From G963663315 sp965204925 (lineage in GTDB: Bacteria; Pseudomonadota; Gammaproteobacteria; Arenicellales; Poriferihabitantaceae), in assembly GCA_965204925.1 (NCBI GenBank), contig OZ242021.1, forward strand, positions 1,550,001-1,614,000: DNA of 64,000 bases, in the 5' to 3' direction. Each line of letters starts with the position of its first letter. Within the stretch, counting starts at the first letter, position 1. This document shows, piece by piece, positions 61,516 through 64,000 of the stretch. The notes below the pieces were generated by a model. It was given only the letters and a program-made list of their open reading frames with translations, was not told the DNA's origin and made no database searches. Position numbers and translations under genes: made by a program.

Positions 61516-63339
61516 ATGGTTGATGAACTGATCCCGATACGCCTGTCACACCTGCTCGGCCATAACGGCGTTGGCGCTATCGTGCGCGGGGCGAGCGGGC
61601 TGGTGGTCGTTCGGGATACCCGGCAATGGACGGCTCGCCAGGGCATTGAAGCCGGCAAATTGATTCCGTATGTGGAGCGCGTGCGCGCCGCTCTGGGTAT
61701 CAACGAGCAACTGCGTGAGCCGCCTGTGGCGCGCAAGCTGGCGAACGGGCAGGTAGATGGCGTCTGTGTCCCGGCCACGCGATTCCCCTCCTGGATGCGC
61801 TGCCCGGCCTGCGGCGCAATGTATCGTTGGCCGCGGCGGAATGAACAGACCGGTTACGCGCCCCGTTGCAATCATCAAGACTGCGAGCGCCGTCCGAATC
61901 TGGAGCAGGTGGCCTGGGTACTCGCGCACCCGGAAGGATACCTTGCCGATGTGCCGTGGCATTTTCTCGCGCACCAGGGCGCGCGTGACCCCGCACAGCA
62001 CAACTGCAAGGTGCAAGCTCAATTACGATTGACTGAACGCGGCTACGAAGTGCGCATTTTGCGCTGCGGCGCCTGCCGGGTTGAAACCCGGTTTCGCGGT
62101 GATGAACGGGTGGGATTCGGCTTCGGTCCGATGCAACCCTGGAGCAAAAACGATCCGGTTCCGCCAACAGAGGGCGCAGAAAAGGGCGTTGAATGCCATG
62201 CGCAGGTGCTGGCGATCAATGACACGCGGGTTTATGCGCCAGTCGCCGAAACTGTGCTCGTGATTCCACCGGAATCCCGTGTGCGTAAGGGAACCGTCGT
62301 GGACCGCCTGTACCGCAATTCCCGTGACCGCAGCCTCATTGACGGAGCGCGCACGCCATTGGCGAGAAAAAGCGCCATACGGAGGCTGGCGACTCAATAT
62401 CGCTGTACCCCGAAAGATATTGAAACCGCATTGGTGGAACTCAAGCGCGGCTATCCGTTGTATGGCGAGGACCTTACGCCCGGGCAGTTGCGGGAAAGCG
62501 AGTTTCAGGCATTCCTTGAGGCGCTGCCCGACCGGCGTGAGGACGAAGACCTGGTGACCCACGACAGAAGCGATGACTGGCGGGCATTGGCCACGACGGT
62601 TGCTCCGGATACCGATGAACGGAAAATTGTCCACAGCGTTTGTCATCTCGTACGTGTAGACCGTCTCAAGGCGGTCAAGGTATTCAGGGGCTTCACCCGC
62701 CTCGGCGGGAAAGAAATCACGCCGCCGGACATCATCGGAAAATCCGACTGGTTGCCATCCGCCGAGCTGTATGGAGAGGGTATCTTCCTCGCGCTTGATG
62801 AGGGCCGGCTCAGGGCGTGGGAGCAGACACAGGGGGTTGTCGCGCGTCTGAATCGGCTGCTTCCCCGGTTTGCCCAATCCGGCCGCGATGCTCCCAATCC
62901 ACTGACCACGCGCTTTCTGTTATTGCATACTTTGTCACATCTGCTGATGCGGCAAATCGAATCCGGGGGCGGCTACCCTGCGGCGTCCCTGATTGAGCGT
63001 ATCTATTGCGCCAACGCGCCGCAGCCGATGGCCGGTATCCTCATCCATGTCGCCGTTCCCGATATTGCCGGTTCGCTGGGCGGCTTGGCTGAATTGGGCG
63101 AACCCCGGCGCTTTCTGGGCATTATGACTCGGGCGCTGGAGCATGCAAGGTGGTGTTCGCTTGATCCGATTTGCAGAGAGCATGAAGGGCAGGGCCCCGG
63201 TTTGCTGAATCGCGCCGCCTGTCATGGCTGCGCGCTGGTGCCCGAACCTGCCTGCGAATACGGCAATACCCTGCTGGACCGAGGCTTTGTCAAGGGCGAT
63301 GCCGGCCATGGACTGCCTTCATTCTTTGGAATAACCTGA
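61516..63339 (+). CDS. drmB: DrmB-like DUF1998 protein
   Basis: 607 residues. The C-terminal DUF1998 region is clear: LLHTLSHLLMRQIESGGGYP, ASLIERIYC, ILIHVAVPDIAGSLGGLAEL and the cysteines of CREHEGQGPGLLNRAACHGC. N-terminal zinc-type clusters CPACGAMYRWPRR and CNHQDCERRP, and later RCGACR, are also seen. This is the partner of DrmA in the core of DISARM. It follows drmA by 3 bp and precedes the SF1 helicase gene by 1 bp, so all three are one operon. Confidence 0.85.
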   Translation: MVDELIPIRLSHLLGHNGVGAIVRGASGLVVVRDTRQWTARQGIEAGKLIPYVERVRAALGINEQLREPPVARKLANGQVDGVCVPATRFPSWMRCPACGAMYRWPRRNEQTGYAPRCNHQDCERRPNLEQVAWVLAHPEGYLADVPWHFLAHQGARDPAQHNCKVQAQLRLTERGYEVRILRCGACRVETRFRGDERVGFGFGPMQPWSKNDPVPPTEGAEKGVECHAQVLAINDTRVYAPVAETVLVIPPESRVRKGTVVDRLYRNSRDRSLIDGARTPLARKSAIRRLATQYRCTPKDIETALVELKRGYPLYGEDLTPGQLRESEFQAFLEALPDRREDEDLVTHDRSDDWRALATTVAPDTDERKIVHSVCHLVRVDRLKAVKVFRGFTRLGGKEITPPDIIGKSDWLPSAELYGEGIFLALDEGRLRAWEQTQGVVARLNRLLPRFAQSGRDAPNPLTTRFLLLHTLSHLLMRQIESGGGYPAASLIERIYCANAPQPMAGILIHVAVPDIAGSLGGLAELGEPRRFLGIMTRALEHARWCSLDPICREHEGQGPGLLNRAACHGCALVPEPACEYGNTLLDRGFVKGDAGHGLPSFFGIT

Positions 63340-63340
63340 T

Positions 63341-64000
63341 ATGCCAGTGGACCGCGCCCGCCGATTCATCCTGCCCGGCATTCATGAACTGAACAAGGAT
63401 CAGGATGAGGCGCTGGCCCTGCCAATGGAAGAGCAGCATTTGATTGTCGGCGGGCCCGGCACCGGCAAGTCGGTGGTGGCGTTGTTACGGGCGCGCCGTC
63501 TGGCGCAGAACGACAAGACCTGTCATACTCTCGTATACAATCACTTGCTGGATCATTCAAACCGCCATTTGTTTGGCAGCGATCAGACATTCTCCACCAG
63601 TACCTGGGAGTCCTGGTTTCGCAGTATTTACAAAGAGATTTTTGGCCGCCGTGTTCCGACGCGCGCGCCTGACAAACCTCGGGGCTACCGCTCCATAGAC
63701 TGGAATGCGGTTGAGCAACAGGTGCAATCGCTGGATGATGTTCAGGATCAACGCGATGAATTCCTGATTATTGATGAGGGGCAGGATATGCCGTCAGCCT
63801 TTTATCGAACCCTGATCGGACTTGGCTTTGAGAACTTCTATGTGGCGGCTGACCAGAACCAGCAGATCCACCCCGATAAATGCAGTTCACGCCAGGATAT
63901 CGAAAATACCCTCGCGATCGAACCGGGCGACACGCTGGAGTTGAAAACCAACTACCGCAACACGCGCCCTGTCGCGCTGCTTGCCCGGCATTTTTACCCG
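63341..64000 (+). CDS. SF1 UvrD-like helicase, N-terminal part
   Basis: The first 220 residues of a superfamily 1 helicase, cut by the right edge. Motif I is GGPGTGKS (37-44), followed by RARRLAQ, motif II is FLIIDEGQDMPS, motif III region YVAADQNQQIH, and motif IV-like LKTNYRNTRPVALLARHF. ATG 63341 is one base after the drmB stop. An SF1 helicase is not part of the classical class 1 (drmD, methyltransferase, drmA-B-C) or class 2 (drmA-B-C-E, methyltransferase) DISARM sets as I know them. Genes after it cannot be seen. Confidence 0.8.
   Translation, partial: MPVDRARRFILPGIHELNKDQDEALALPMEEQHLIVGGPGTGKSVVALLRARRLAQNDKTCHTLVYNHLLDHSNRHLFGSDQTFSTSTWESWFRSIYKEIFGRRVPTRAPDKPRGYRSIDWNAVEQQVQSLDDVQDQRDEFLIIDEGQDMPSAFYRTLIGLGFENFYVAADQNQQIHPDKCSSRQDIENTLAIEPGDTLELKTNYRNTRPVALLARHFYP

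Noticed and set aside
1..64000. CRISPR array
   Set aside because: No set of regularly spaced repeats was seen; the only short tandem repeats are two-unit ones at 13717, 18055 and 24383.

Overview
The window looks like a chromosomal segment of a gammaproteobacterium with moderately high GC. Housekeeping genes of gammaproteobacterial type point there: lpxH, apaH, mlaA, glpE, the nadD-rsfS pair, guaB-guaA, a tkt-gap-pgk cluster and a pilI-pilJ-chpA-like remnant. A multisubunit Mrp cation/proton antiporter next to glycine-betaine-type demethylation genes would fit a marine or otherwise saline, possibly host-associated, lifestyle. That lifestyle is inference.

Layout. 1-2762 (-) holds mrpE-F-G-B-C and the start of mrpD. 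2886-11548 holds threonine aldolase (+), a fused indolepyruvate ferredoxin oxidoreductase (-), and a trimethylamine-methyltransferase-like gene followed by a dimethylglycine-dehydrogenase-like gene (+). 11597-13036 (-) is glpE-mscS. 13090-17400 is a decayed defence island: an ImmA/IrrE stub, an orphan hsdS broken by a palindromic insertion and a 23-bp tandem duplication, a phage-like small membrane protein, and a translationally coupled AAA ATPase plus PD-(D/E)XK protein. 17487-36170 is mostly housekeeping: nadD-rsfS-osmC, a two-permease/two-ATPase ABC importer, a cytochrome c, aminopeptidase, apaH, mlaA, initiator tRNA, cysS, lpxH, and the pgk-gap-tkt cluster.

36171-57919 is bounded by two inverted copies of an AAA-ATPase/PD-(D/E)XK gene. 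Between them are an EcoRI-type methyltransferase with a DUF262-HNH protein and a GIY-YIG-like protein, a reduced type IV pilus chemosensory operon that lacks its kinase domain, guaBA, a graveyard of fragments (SIR2-like, UvrD-like, RTX, IS5-family transposases, DUF429), a Phd/ParE toxin-antitoxin pair, an XRE regulator with an unknown partner, and a three-gene operon of an SF2 helicase with two related proteins of unknown family. The window ends in a DISARM-like operon (drmA, drmB, then an SF1 helicase cut by the edge).

The strongest candidates for undescribed biology are the helicase plus paired-paralogue operon (52583-56259), the methyltransferase/DUF262-HNH/GIY-YIG cluster (37828-40372), the ATPase-nuclease pair (15260-17226) and the DISARM variant (58333-64000). 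All calls come from reading the sequence and recalled family motifs; no database search was run.
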